A DNA stretch of 64,000 nt from positions 1 through 64,000 of the forward strand of contig JACMMS010000117.1 of assembly GCA_014378915.1 (NCBI GenBank). Reading direction: 5' to 3'. The DNA is from Methylophilaceae bacterium. GTDB lineage: Bacteria > Pseudomonadota > Gammaproteobacteria > Burkholderiales > Methylophilaceae. The position numbers and the translations under genes were made by a program. Below the pieces are notes generated by a model, which made no database searches, was not told where the DNA came from, and worked only from the letters and a program-made list of their open reading frames with translations. Every line of letters begins with the position of its first letter. The stretch's first letter is position 1. This document shows, one piece after another, positions 1 through 9,168 of the stretch.

Positions 1-847
1 CACCCAATACCCGCTCAACCATACTGCGTATGCCTGAGTGTTGTCGATTGCGTTGCTTTTGCGCATCCGTCAGTGGCTTATTGCGATAGGCTCTTTCCAG
101 AATACAATGTTTACTGCCGCGTGCTGCGAGCAGCGCATCATGCTTCTCGCTCTTATAGGCACTGTCTGCATAGACCGCAGACTCTATACCTGCTAATAAA
201 GGCACCAAACACTTTGAGTCATGAATATTGCCTGCCGTAAACACACTAGTCTTGATGAAGCCATTTTCTTCTACTGCAATATGTGCCTTGTATCCATACG
301 TGGTCTTTTGCTTGCCGTCTGAACTCGCCTTAACGTGATAACCGGCTTCTTGATCTTGTGTGCTATTGCCATCCACCCCTTTATTCGGGCGATTCTGTTT
401 AGCTTGAATTACGCTAGCATCTATGATGCTAATTTCTCCGGCCTTGATCTACAGTTGCTGACTACTCAACTGCACATTGATTTCCTGTAACAGCGTATCC
501 CATACACCATCCGCTAACTTCTGGCGGAAGCGCCACAGCGTGCTATGGTCAGGAACACTTTGGTCTAAGCCTAAGCCAACAAAACGGCGAAACAGTCAAT
601 CACGTGCCAATTGCTTTTCCAGTTGTGGATCGGAGAGCTGGTACCATGACTGCAACAGTAACGCTTTGAACATCATTAGTGGCGGCCAAGCCTTTTCGCC
701 ACTGGTCTTCTTGTGAATACTGACTAAATGCGCTTGAAGCTTTGACCAGTATAGTAGTGCATGCACATCATCTAGTTCTCTTAGTGCCGCATGCTCCACT
801 AATAATGCGTCGGCTAAACTTATTTGCTTTAGATTCTTCCAAGCCAT
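1..847 (-). pseudogene. IS5-family DDE transposase with two in-frame stops
   Basis: The frame starts at 847 with MAWKNLKQISLADALLVEHA and stays recognisable as an IS5-type transposase to the window edge. It includes the DASVIQAKQNRPNKGVDG segment (first catalytic Asp), the YADSAYKS segment (second Asp) and SGIRSMVERVLG near the edge (catalytic Glu). Two stop codons interrupt the same frame: TGA at 598-596, between LARD and LFRRFVGLGL, and TAG at 451-449, between LSSQQL and IKAGEIS. No frameshift was seen, so this is a nearly intact transposase inactivated by point mutations. The stops are 147 bp apart. Confidence 0.88.
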
Positions 848-937
848 GATGGTGGTTCTCAGCTAAATTACACAGTCTCTATTATCTCATTTCAAAGGTG
901 AGCTTGCTTCAATGTTGGTGGCTCGTGCAAAGGTCTC
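1..937 (-). mobile_element. IS5-family insertion sequence, decayed, cut by window edge
   Basis: A transposase reading frame runs leftward off the window edge. Beyond its start codon is a non-coding tail to about position 937. Read on the minus strand that tail begins GAGACCTTTGCACGAG, which resembles IS5-type terminal inverted repeats. The other terminus lies outside the window, so neither the repeat pair nor a target duplication can be confirmed. The right boundary is an inference. Confidence 0.75.
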
Positions 938-1005
938 AAATGAAAATAATAAAAGTATTAAACTTGAAATATCAGAATAAAACTTAAACTATTTGATCAA
1001 CCTAC

Positions 1006-1779
1006 TTAAGCCCAAGCAGCTAAAAATTCTGCCCAATGCCTGCCGTTGTAGCCGCCTAGCGTTTCACGCACTAAGGCAATTTCACTTGCGTAAGACTCTG
1101 CATTTAGCGCGCCACGCATGAGTTGAAAGCGTAAAAATACTAAATAAGTGTTAGCAACATCCGTCTCACAGTAATCACGAATTTCTTCGATTTTACCTGC
1201 TTGGTACGCGTCCCAAACTTTACTGCCATCCATACCAAGCTTGCCGGGAAAGCCGCACAATTTGGCAATATCATCTAATGGCGCATTGGCGCGAGCGTTG
1301 TACATTGCCATTAAATCCATCAAATCTAAATGGCGCGCGTGGTAGCGGCTAATATAATTATTCCATTTAAACTCACGGTCATCTTCACCCATATCCCAAT
1401 AACGCGGCGCTTGTACGCCATGAATCAGCCCGCGGTAGTGCAATACAGGCAAATCAAAACCGCCACCATTCCATGAAACAACATTTGGTGTGTATTTTTC
1501 TATACCATCAAAAAAACGTTGAATAATTTCAGACTCAGATGAACCCGCATCACCTAATGTCCATACTTTGAAACTACTACCCTCACGCAAACTGCATGAA
1601 ATTGCGACCACTTTATGCTGATGCAAAGGCAAAAATTCTGTGCCGTTTTTGATACGGCGCTGATGAAACGCAATGTTCGCCACATCAGTCGCACTCGTTT
1701 CGACAGGTAGATCATATAAAGTTTTAAGGCCATCCGTATCGGGAATAGTCTCAATATCAAAAATTAAAGTAGGTGTCAT
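1006..1779 (-). CDS. predicted 3'-5' exonuclease (DnaQ-like, DNA_pol_B_exo2 type)
   Basis: A 257-residue protein with the three exonuclease motifs. ExoI is FDIET (Asp8, Glu10), ExoII is SWNGGGFDLPVL (Asn104, Asp109), and ExoIII is YCETDVANTYLV near residue 205. This matches the family annotated as predicted 3'-5' exonuclease related to the PolB proofreading domain; the physiological substrate is unknown. I chose the ATG at 1779 because the protein then begins MTPTLIFDIETIPD, as in relatives. The ATG at 1842 would add 21 unconserved residues and overlap the upstream ydbL-like gene. It is the last gene of the minus-strand run from dsbB. Confidence 0.82.
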   Translation of the reverse strand: MTPTLIFDIETIPDTDGLKTLYDLPVETSATDVANIAFHQRRIKNGTEFLPLHQHKVVAISCSLREGSSFKVWTLGDAGSSESEIIQRFFDGIEKYTPNVVSWNGGGFDLPVLHYRGLIHGVQAPRYWDMGEDDREFKWNNYISRYHARHLDLMDLMAMYNARANAPLDDIAKLCGFPGKLGMDGSKVWDAYQAGKIEEIRDYCETDVANTYLVFLRFQLMRGALNAESYASEIALVRETLGGYNGRHWAEFLAAWA

Positions 1780-1816
1780 TAGTAATCTATTTTGCTTGTT
1801 CAAATATTTTATTTGG

Positions 1817-2236
1817 CTATTTTCTATTCCAGCCGCTAGCATCTTGATACCACCAGCCAGATTGGGCTTTTTCTATCCAGCGGCCAGCAAAAGCATCTCG
1901 AATGCCACCTTCCCACTCTGGGTGGCCATTGCCATTAGCAATTTCTTTATATAAGGCGTTACGGTCAGCATTTTCTGCCGCGACTACCACATTGATATTT
2001 TGTCTGTCTTTTAAAGGCACAGCTGTTGCATCGTGCATCGCAATTAGACCATTATTGGTTAATCCAATCGCACCGCTAGCATAATGTGGTGCAAGACTGG
2101 TATGCCGCGCCTGCATACTATTTTTAATTGCAGAAATTGCGGGTGTGTTAACTTCTAAATCTGGCGCTGCACTGACCAGTGGCGATGTGAATATAGTGAC
2201 CATTAGCAAGGCACAAGCTATCATCCAATTTTTCAT
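1817..2236 (-). CDS. ydbL: YdbL-family DUF1318 periplasmic protein
   Basis: A 139-residue protein with a signal peptide (about residues 1-23, ending VSA-AP) and a YdbL/DUF1318 body. Conserved features include the segment GLIGLTNNG-like around residue 57, VVAAENADRNALY, and the C-terminal GRWIEKAQSGWWYQD. In E. coli YdbL is encoded with YdbH and YnbE and assists their assembly in phospholipid transport across the envelope. The same three genes are adjacent and in the same order here (ydbH, ynbE, ydbL), which supports the call. Confidence 0.85.
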   Translation of the reverse strand: MKNWMIACALLMVTIFTSPLVSAAPDLEVNTPAISAIKNSMQARHTSLAPHYASGAIGLTNNGLIAMHDATAVPLKDRQNINVVVAAENADRNALYKEIANGNGHPEWEGGIRDAFAGRWIEKAQSGWWYQDASGWNRK

Positions 2237-2285
2237 TATGCTTCCTTTAATTGTTACTTAATCATTACTTTTATATTGCCGAGTG

Positions 2286-2498
2286 CTATTTATTTGGCGG
2301 CTCCGTTTTTCCCGTAGGTTTGCCAGTTGGGCTTAATTGCCACACATCATCAATAATTTTATCGGCGGCTTTTTCGGCAGCAGCAGCTGGAAAGTAAATA
2401 TTAATAGTGACGCAAGCCGATACCAGCGATATAGTTACTAACGTGACTGCTACGAACTTGGTTGTCTTTAAGCTGAGCCTGCTAATGCTGATGTTCAT
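2286..2498 (-). CDS. ynbE: YnbE-family outer-membrane lipoprotein
   Basis: A 70-residue protein with a lipoprotein signal. The lipobox is LVSAC with the acylated Cys near residue 29, followed by VTINIYFPAAAAEKAADKIID, the typical YnbE body. YnbE family members are small outer-membrane lipoproteins that contact the C-terminus of YdbH to form a bridge between the membranes. The gene lies 39 bp after ydbH and 49 bp before ydbL. Its small size and lipobox make the assignment firm in this context. Confidence 0.88.
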   Translation of the reverse strand: MNISISRLSLKTTKFVAVTLVTISLVSACVTINIYFPAAAAEKAADKIIDDVWQLSPTGKPTGKTEPPNK

Positions 2499-2537
2499 TC
2501 ATTCTTCCTTCACGTGTTTTCAACTAATAGCTCTCCA

Positions 2538-4340
2538 CTACTCGACGATAACTTTGGTATTGCTATCGGTGATACGCTTTATTCTACCCAGTAAATCCGT
2601 TAAGTTCACACGTTGTGTATAGCCGTTGACATTGACTGAGGGTATACCCTGGCCTTTAACGATTATATAGCCTGTTGGCGTTGACTCAACCCCGCCCATT
2701 TCGCAAATATATTTTCTTAGTTTACAACTCAAACCAATTTTTTCGTAATTAAAATCCTTAAAAAACCGTAAAAACGTTCGTTGTAAAGCAGCAGCTGTTC
2801 CTTCGCCACCTAAAGCTGTAATATTTTCTACCGCGCGTTGGGAGATTTTTTTAAGTTGCTTTTCGTTAGCTGCTCCAGTACTGGTATGAATATTGGCATC
2901 CAGATTGACAGGCTTCCAATTTTCTAGCGTCATGTTGTTTACATCACCATCTAACTTACCTTCAATCGCACCAAAGCTAAAGGTACGTGTTAAATCACCC
3001 AAATCTAAATTACGCATACTTAAATCGGCGTAAAGTCTTGGCACCACACCTAATGGGTCATCAATTTTTAGATTATTCATACTGATAGTGCCACGAAATA
3101 CACTAAACGTCATGGCACCATCCATATTGAGTTGTTTATTAGCATACGTGACTAGCGGCACTGCCCCTGAAATTCTGCCTTGCATAGTCGGCCAACCTAG
3201 CGACTTACTAAACTCGTTCATGGTGATAGGATTAATAGTCATGCGTAAATGCCATACCCAATTATCAGCTAAACGTGCGGCAGAGACATCCTCTAAATTG
3301 AGCGCGCCATCTAAAATTGGCAAGGTCATTTTAGGTGTCACTAAAGAAAATCGATTAACTTCCGCTTGTAGATTGGTAGCCCCTAACGGTATCTTTAACA
3401 GATAGCCACTTTTATAATTGAGGTTAATCGTTTTAATCTCGTCATAATCCCAAGGCAAATGCGCATTAAGATGTTTAAAGGAGAATTTTCCGGTGGTATC
3501 TTCAATATTGGCATCACGTAAATTGAGTTCAAAGCTAGTAGGATGTAGGTTTTTAATATCAAACTGCCAGTCAGCTTTCCCGCTCACTTCCATACTACCA
3601 AATACTGATTTCTCAGCCAATGGCTTTAAAAATATGGAGTAAAGTCCAGCAAAATCAACATTTTGCGCAGAAACATGAATGTCCTCAATTGCTTTAGTTT
3701 TAACATTAATGCGCGAACTGGCCGACATTTCACCCACCTCGTTCACCAGCAGGCTGGCTTTGGTGATATTGAGCATAGGCTGCTGAAATGTGCCGTTAAT
3801 TTCAAATGTATTACCTGCTTTGCCAAAGTAAAAAGGCTGCCAAAACAGCTCGCCTTTGTTCCAGCTAATTAAGCCGTTCCATTGCCATTGTTCACCCTTA
3901 TTTTTGGCAGACAATTTGATTTGCCCAGTGAGTTTTTCTCCTGCATGCAAACCGGAGTCATCACTGAAGCTGGCATCATTAAAATCAATATCCATAGCAA
4001 AATCATTGGGGTAACTCACGAAATGTATATTGAACGGTGCTTTGATTTGTTTAGATGTAAACAAGCCATTTTCGCAATCGACTTGGCCTATTTTATCTGT
4101 GCCAAATCGACCACAATGCAAATCAAACTTTAAAAAATCGATGGAGTTGGTAGGCTTAACTTCTGCCTTTAATTGCAGATTAGGCTGTGCGCCTTTTAAG
4201 TCGACCTGAAAAAATGCATCTTTTAGCTTTCCTGCAGGTGCGTCGATATCGCCCACTTGAATTTGAATCGTGCTAATGGCATAAACTTGCTGTGAAAAAA
4301 ATCCGAGAACAACAAATAAGATGCGGACTAAATTTTGCAT
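2538..4340 (-). CDS. ydbH: YdbH-family AsmA-like intermembrane protein, short form
   Basis: A 600-residue protein with an N-terminal signal/anchor (about residues 1-21). The rest is a long beta-rich AsmA/TamB-like body, in which the last ~200 residues (from about GRISGAVPLV) match the YdbH C-terminal domain. YdbH, TamB and YhdP are the E. coli AsmA-like proteins with overlapping roles in moving phospholipids to the outer membrane. E. coli YdbH is about 880 residues, so this is a markedly shorter version, apparently lacking N-terminal repeats of the groove. It starts 17 bp after cysM and is followed by ynbE and ydbL. Confidence 0.83.
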   Translation of the reverse strand: MQNLVRILFVVLGFFSQQVYAISTIQIQVGDIDAPAGKLKDAFFQVDLKGAQPNLQLKAEVKPTNSIDFLKFDLHCGRFGTDKIGQVDCENGLFTSKQIKAPFNIHFVSYPNDFAMDIDFNDASFSDDSGLHAGEKLTGQIKLSAKNKGEQWQWNGLISWNKGELFWQPFYFGKAGNTFEINGTFQQPMLNITKASLLVNEVGEMSASSRINVKTKAIEDIHVSAQNVDFAGLYSIFLKPLAEKSVFGSMEVSGKADWQFDIKNLHPTSFELNLRDANIEDTTGKFSFKHLNAHLPWDYDEIKTINLNYKSGYLLKIPLGATNLQAEVNRFSLVTPKMTLPILDGALNLEDVSAARLADNWVWHLRMTINPITMNEFSKSLGWPTMQGRISGAVPLVTYANKQLNMDGAMTFSVFRGTISMNNLKIDDPLGVVPRLYADLSMRNLDLGDLTRTFSFGAIEGKLDGDVNNMTLENWKPVNLDANIHTSTGAANEKQLKKISQRAVENITALGGEGTAAALQRTFLRFFKDFNYEKIGLSCKLRKYICEMGGVESTPTGYIIVKGQGIPSVNVNGYTQRVNLTDLLGRIKRITDSNTKVIVE

Positions 4341-4357
4341 TTAGTGGCAACGAGTCA

Positions 4358-5245
4358 TTAATCAGGGAAAACACCTGTAGATAAATATCGATCACCTCGA
4401 TCGCACACAATGCTCACAATCACTGCATTTTCTACTCGCTTAGATAACTCCAAAGCCGCATATAAGCCACCGCCAGATGAAATTCCAGCAAAAATCCCTT
4501 CTTCAGTCGCTAGTTTACGGGTGAAATTCTCCGCATGTTTTTGGCTTACATAAATTAGCTCATCGACGCGTTTAGCATCAAAAATCTTCGGCATATATGC
4601 TTCTGGCCATTTGCGAATTCCTGGGATTTGCGCACCCTCTTCAGGCTGAACACCAATAATTTGGATATTACGATTCTGCTCTTTTAAATAACGTGAAGTC
4701 CCCATAATCGTGCCAGTAGTCCCCATACTTGCAACAAAATGGGTGACTTTTCCATCTGTATCACGCCATATTTCAGGGCCTGTACCTTCATAATGTGCAA
4801 GCGGATTATCCTCATTACCAAACTGATCCAGCACAATACCCTCACCCTCAAGCTGCAACTTCATTGCCACATCGCGCGCCAGTTCCATACTGCCATCTTT
4901 CGGCGTTAATACCAGCTCAGCACCGTAGGCTTTCATGCTTTGACGACGCTCTATACTTTGATTTTCTGGCATAACCAATACCATTTTATAGCCACGCATA
5001 GCCGCCACCATTGCTAAAGCAATGCCTGTATTACCACTGGTGGCCTCAATCAGTGTATCGCCAGGTTTAATGTCACCACGCGCTTCAGCACGAATAATCA
5101 TGCTATACGCTGGGCGGTCTTTCACTGATCCTGCAGGATTATTACCTTCTAATTTAAGCAAAATCGTATTGCTGGTTTTCCCAGCCAATCGTTGTAATTT
5201 AACTAATGGCGTATTACCAACAAAACTATCTAATGTTTTATACAT
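4358..5245 (-). CDS. cysM: cysteine synthase B (O-acetylserine sulfhydrylase)
   Basis: A PLP enzyme of the cysteine synthase family, 295 residues. It makes L-cysteine from O-acetyl-L-serine and sulfide or thiosulfate. The PLP lysine is Lys42 in NNPAGSVKDRPA. The substrate loop TSGNTG is at residues 68-73, and the phosphate-binding GTTGT lies near residue 177. Length and the short N-terminus fit CysM rather than CysK. The acetylserine donor would come from the cysE gene at 52778. It lies 26 bp after dsbB and appears cotranscribed. Confidence 0.92.
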   Translation of the reverse strand: MYKTLDSFVGNTPLVKLQRLAGKTSNTILLKLEGNNPAGSVKDRPAYSMIIRAEARGDIKPGDTLIEATSGNTGIALAMVAAMRGYKMVLVMPENQSIERRQSMKAYGAELVLTPKDGSMELARDVAMKLQLEGEGIVLDQFGNEDNPLAHYEGTGPEIWRDTDGKVTHFVASMGTTGTIMGTSRYLKEQNRNIQIIGVQPEEGAQIPGIRKWPEAYMPKIFDAKRVDELIYVSQKHAENFTRKLATEEGIFAGISSGGGLYAALELSKRVENAVIVSIVCDRGDRYLSTGVFPD

Positions 5246-5271
5246 AAATTTTTTTTCTATTTATTTTTTAT

Positions 5272-5769
5272 TTATTTATTTAATCTGGCCAAATAAATGG
5301 CATAAATACCCAAACCAACAAAGGCGATTAAAGCTAACTGCGGCAGGGTTAATCCTAACAACTTCCAATCAATGGCTGCGCAATCACCAGTACCTTTAAA
5401 CACCAAGCTAAAGGCTTTTCTTAGCGGAAAGTTTTCAAACATGTAGTCAAAACCTACACCGCAATCAGCGATAATTTCCTCTTTATGTGCTTGTAAATAC
5501 CAATGACGAATAGCCACACCTGCGCCACCCAATGCGGCGGCCACTTGCAAAGCGGCAGATATTTTTCGCCATAAAATAGTTGGATTCACAATACAGGCAA
5601 TCAAAAATAACAAACCCACGCCCATAAACACCATACGCTGTGAAATGCACAAAGGACAAGGTTCTAGGTTATATTTCGTCTGTATAACTAAGGCTAATCC
5701 AACTAAACCAAAGCTGGCTAAAAAACCTAAAAAATAACCTGTACGGCCGCTTAAAAATCGATTAATCAT
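5272..5769 (-). CDS. dsbB: disulfide bond formation protein B
   Basis: A 165-residue inner-membrane quinone reductase that reoxidises DsbA. Four transmembrane segments are visible. The first periplasmic loop carries the Cys38-Pro-Leu-Cys41 pair and the second carries Cys103 and Cys130, the two redox pairs of DsbB. It is the first gene of the minus-strand run dsbB-cysM-ydbH-ynbE-ydbL-exonuclease and is divergent from xseA. The partner DsbA is not in the window. Confidence 0.92.
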   Translation of the reverse strand: MINRFLSGRTGYFLGFLASFGLVGLALVIQTKYNLEPCPLCISQRMVFMGVGLLFLIACIVNPTILWRKISAALQVAAALGGAGVAIRHWYLQAHKEEIIADCGVGFDYMFENFPLRKAFSLVFKGTGDCAAIDWKLLGLTLPQLALIAFVGLGIYAIYLARLNK

Positions 5770-5845
5770 AAACTTTCTCTCAAAATACTAAATCCTGACT
5801 CATGCTGAATGACAACTTTGATAATTGTAATAGATAATAGCGCTT

Positions 5846-7084
5846 ATGGAAGAAAATCAAATCGCCGCTACGCCACCCATTATACTGACAGTGAGCGAGC
5901 TTAATCGTTTAGCACGCGATGTGTTGGAACGCAGCTTTCCGCTATTTTGGGTAAGTGGTGAAATATCCAATCTCACCCGTGCGGCTTCTGGACATTGGTA
6001 TTTTTCACTAAAAGATGGCGGCGCCCAAGCACGTTGCATTATGTTTAAAGGTCGTAACAGTTATCTCGGTTGGATTCCTAAAGAAGGCGATAAAGTAGAG
6101 GCGCGTGCAACTGTCACATTGTATGAAGCACGTGGTGATTTTCAACTCACAATTGAATTTTTACAACGTGCTGGTCTGGGCACTTTATTCGAAGCCTTCG
6201 AGCTACTTAAAGCAAAATTACAGCTTGAAGGCTTATTTGATAGTCGTTTAAAAAAACCAATTCCTATACATCCACGACAAATTGGCATTGTAACTTCACC
6301 AAATGCAGCGGCTTTACGCGATGTACTCTCCACCTTAAAACGCCGTATGCCTAGCATATCCGTAGTGATTTACCCCACCCCAGTTCAAGGTAAAGGAGCT
6401 GACACTTTAATTGCAATTGCAATTAATAAAGCCAGCCAGCGTGCGGAATGTGATGTGCTGATTGTGTGTCGTGGCGGTGGTAGCATTGAAGATTTATGGC
6501 AATTTAACGAAGAAATTGTCGCGCGTGCTATTGCCAATTGTAAAATTCCGACAATTAGCGGTGTAGGCCATGAAACCGATTTTACGATAGCCGATTTTGT
6601 CGCAGATGCCCGGGCCCCTACCCCAACGGCGGCAGCGGAGCTTGCAACACCAGATCGCCAATCGATGTTGTATCAGCTCACCAGCTTGCAGCAACGACTG
6701 TCCAAACAAATAAATGATGCTATTAATCAACGCGCTCAAACTTTAGATTATTTGGCGCGACGTTTGTTATCACCAATGCAACAAGTGAAGCAGCAGGCCA
6801 ATCAAGTTACTCAACTACACATGAGGCTCAGTAGCGCCTTTAGTCAGCAATTACAAACTCAACAACAGTATGTTCTAAGTCTGAGTAATAGCTTGAAGCA
6901 ACTCAATCCGCATGCAGTGTTAGAGCGTGGTTATGCTTTTGTACAGTCGGTTAAAGGCGAGCTTGTTACAGACAGCGCACGTTTAGCCAAAAATGAAATT
7001 GTTAAAATCACTTTTTCTAAAGGTGAAGCAAATGCCCAAATCATGCCAGTAGCAAAAAATAGCAGGCAGCCCGATTTATTTTAA
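5846..7084 (+). CDS. xseA: exodeoxyribonuclease VII large subunit
   Basis: A 412-residue catalytic subunit of exonuclease VII, which degrades single-stranded DNA from both ends to oligonucleotides. The order is an N-terminal OB-fold domain (about 13-110), then the exonuclease core with CRGGGSIEDLW and GVGHETDFTIADFVADARA, then a Gln-rich coiled-coil region (about 270-350) and a C-terminal tail. The length is slightly under that of E. coli XseA (456). The small subunit xseB is not adjacent and is not in the window. Confidence 0.95.
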   Translation: MEENQIAATPPIILTVSELNRLARDVLERSFPLFWVSGEISNLTRAASGHWYFSLKDGGAQARCIMFKGRNSYLGWIPKEGDKVEARATVTLYEARGDFQLTIEFLQRAGLGTLFEAFELLKAKLQLEGLFDSRLKKPIPIHPRQIGIVTSPNAAALRDVLSTLKRRMPSISVVIYPTPVQGKGADTLIAIAINKASQRAECDVLIVCRGGGSIEDLWQFNEEIVARAIANCKIPTISGVGHETDFTIADFVADARAPTPTAAAELATPDRQSMLYQLTSLQQRLSKQINDAINQRAQTLDYLARRLLSPMQQVKQQANQVTQLHMRLSSAFSQQLQTQQQYVLSLSNSLKQLNPHAVLERGYAFVQSVKGELVTDSARLAKNEIVKITFSKGEANAQIMPVAKNSRQPDLF

Positions 7085-7124
7085 ATGATTATTTTAGATG
7101 TTGTCTAAAAACGACTATTGCTTG

Positions 7125-7148
7125 GTATTGGTTGATTGAAGCCAATAC
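7125..7148 (+). other. inverted repeat in the kup leader
   Basis: GTATTGG (7125-7131) and CCAATAC (7142-7148) are perfect 7-bp arms around a 10-nt loop, located 44-67 bp upstream of the chosen kup start. A TTG at 7132 that could extend the kup frame lies inside the loop. The function is unknown. It could be an RNA hairpin or a protein site. Confidence 0.4.
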
Positions 7149-7191
7149 ATGGCTGATAATAGCTACTCTGTTTAATTGCAATCAAATATTA

Positions 7192-9105
7192 ATGAATATT
7201 CCAATAGCACCAGAAGTTGAAACTCCAACAAATGTGGTCAAGCATGTTGCTCTTCCATCTATGGCGCTCACTGCGCTGGGTGTGGTATTTGGTGATATTG
7301 GCACTAGTCCTTTATATACAATGAAGGAAGTTTTTTCAGCAGGTCACCACCCAGTTCCTCTTACAGAAGCCAATGTTTACGGCATTTTATCGCTGATTGT
7401 GTGGGGCTTAATCATGATTGTATCAGTGAAATACGTCGCGTTTATTATGCGTGCCGATAACCGTGGGGAAGGCGGCATTATGGCGTTGTTAGCTTTAGCA
7501 AGCCGCAGTGTAGCTAATCATCCACGCAAACAAGGACTGATTATGACCTTTGGCATTTTAGGCGCTTGTATGTTTTATGCAGATGGCATGATTACTCCAG
7601 CAGTATCGGTACTAGGTGCGGTAGAGGGTTTAGAAGTGGCTGCCAGCGGCTTCAATCATTATATTTTACCCATTTCCATTTTTGTGATTTTGAGCTTGTT
7701 TTGGGTACAAAGTAAAGGCACCGCTGTCGTTGGTGCTTTTTTTGGCCCTGTCATGTTGTTATGGTTTAGTGTACTTGGTATTTTAGGCGCCATCCATATC
7801 GCTGATAATCCTGCGGTTTTAAATGCACTTAATCCAATTTATGGATTCAAGTTTTTTATGGCAAATGGTTGGCTAGGTTTTGTGGCACTTGGCGCGGTTG
7901 TTTTAGCGTTTACAGGTGCAGAAGCCCTTTATGCAGATATGGGGCATTTTGGTCGAAAACCGATCCATTTAGTATGGTTTGCTTTTGTTTTACCCTCGCT
8001 AGTGCTTAACTATTTTGGCCAGGGCGCGCTTATTTTGGCTAATCCAGAAGCTATTAAAAATCCGTTCTACTTGATGGCACCCGCATGGGCTTTATATCCT
8101 TTGATTATTTTAGCCACTATGGCAGCAGTTATCGCCTCGCAAGCAGTCATTTCAGGCGCCTTTTCACTATCTCGCCAAGCCTTGCAGTTGGGTTATTTGC
8201 CACGTATGCATATTGAGCATACCTCCGACAGCCATGAAGGACAAATTTACCTGCCGCGTGTCAATTGGATACTGATGATAGGCGTACTCATTTTAGTACT
8301 TGGCTTCAGGTCATCTGGAAACTTGGCGGCGGCTTATGGCATTGCAGTGACAGGTAATATGGTCATTACTACAATTTTAGCTGGCGTTGTTTTTTACAAC
8401 ATGTGGGGCTGGAGTAAGTTAAAAGTTGGTTTAGCCATCACGATATTTTTAACCATCGATTTAGCCTTTTTTGGTGCGAATGTACTCAAAATACCGGATG
8501 GTGGGTGGGTACCACTACTCATTGGCATGGTAATTTTTACGCTCATGACCTCATGGAAAACTGGTCGCACTCTATTATTTAAAATCTTAAAATCAGAATC
8601 TATGTCGTTAGAGCCATTTATTGAAGCCATAGGCGCACATCCACCGGCGCGTGTGCCAGGCACGGCGTTGTTCATGACACCTAACCCAGATGGTGTGCCA
8701 CACGCCATGTTGCATAACCTAAAACATAACAAAGTACTCCATGAAAAAGTAGTTATTTTAACGGTTAAATTTTTAGATTATCCAAACTCGTCGGCCGAAG
8801 AGCGTATTGAAATAGAAAAATTACCGCATGAGTTCTATCGCATCACTGTGCGTTACGGTTTTAAAGATGAGCCTGATTTACCGCGCGACCTAGCTGCTTG
8901 TATTAATGAAGGTCTAGCACTCGATACCATGGATACCTCGTTCTTTATCGGTAAAGAAAGTCTGATTTTGGCAAATAATGGAGAAATGCCCTACTGGCGT
9001 AAAAAGATTTTTACTGGGCTTTTCCGCAGTGCAGAAACCATTACTAACCAATTTAAACTACCGCCTAACCGTGTGGTTGAATTGGGTGCGCAGGTTACTT
9101 TTTAA
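7192..9105 (+). CDS. kup: KUP-family potassium uptake protein
   Basis: A low-affinity K+/H+ symporter, 637 residues from this start. The N-terminal core carries the KUP signature ALGVVFGDIGTSPLYTMKE and about 12 transmembrane segments to roughly residue 450. A soluble C-terminal domain follows. I chose the ATG at 7192 (MNIPIAPEVE) because it gives a length close to the family norm (~620-630). A TTG at 7132 in the same frame would add 20 residues with no family resemblance. The ribosome-binding site is weak. No operon partner is evident. Confidence 0.92.
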   Translation: MNIPIAPEVETPTNVVKHVALPSMALTALGVVFGDIGTSPLYTMKEVFSAGHHPVPLTEANVYGILSLIVWGLIMIVSVKYVAFIMRADNRGEGGIMALLALASRSVANHPRKQGLIMTFGILGACMFYADGMITPAVSVLGAVEGLEVAASGFNHYILPISIFVILSLFWVQSKGTAVVGAFFGPVMLLWFSVLGILGAIHIADNPAVLNALNPIYGFKFFMANGWLGFVALGAVVLAFTGAEALYADMGHFGRKPIHLVWFAFVLPSLVLNYFGQGALILANPEAIKNPFYLMAPAWALYPLIILATMAAVIASQAVISGAFSLSRQALQLGYLPRMHIEHTSDSHEGQIYLPRVNWILMIGVLILVLGFRSSGNLAAAYGIAVTGNMVITTILAGVVFYNMWGWSKLKVGLAITIFLTIDLAFFGANVLKIPDGGWVPLLIGMVIFTLMTSWKTGRTLLFKILKSESMSLEPFIEAIGAHPPARVPGTALFMTPNPDGVPHAMLHNLKHNKVLHEKVVILTVKFLDYPNSSAEERIEIEKLPHEFYRITVRYGFKDEPDLPRDLAACINEGLALDTMDTSFFIGKESLILANNGEMPYWRKKIFTGLFRSAETITNQFKLPPNRVVELGAQVTF

Positions 9106-9168
9106 ATAGTTACTTTTTTAAATAGCCAGTTTTTAAGTGGTTAATATTGTTAAATTTGGAGTTAAAAA

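Noticed and set aside
5254-5283. TTTA-type low-complexity run between cysM and dsbB as a microsatellite
   Set aside because: It is short and irregular in an AT-rich genome, and lies in an ordinary intergenic gap.
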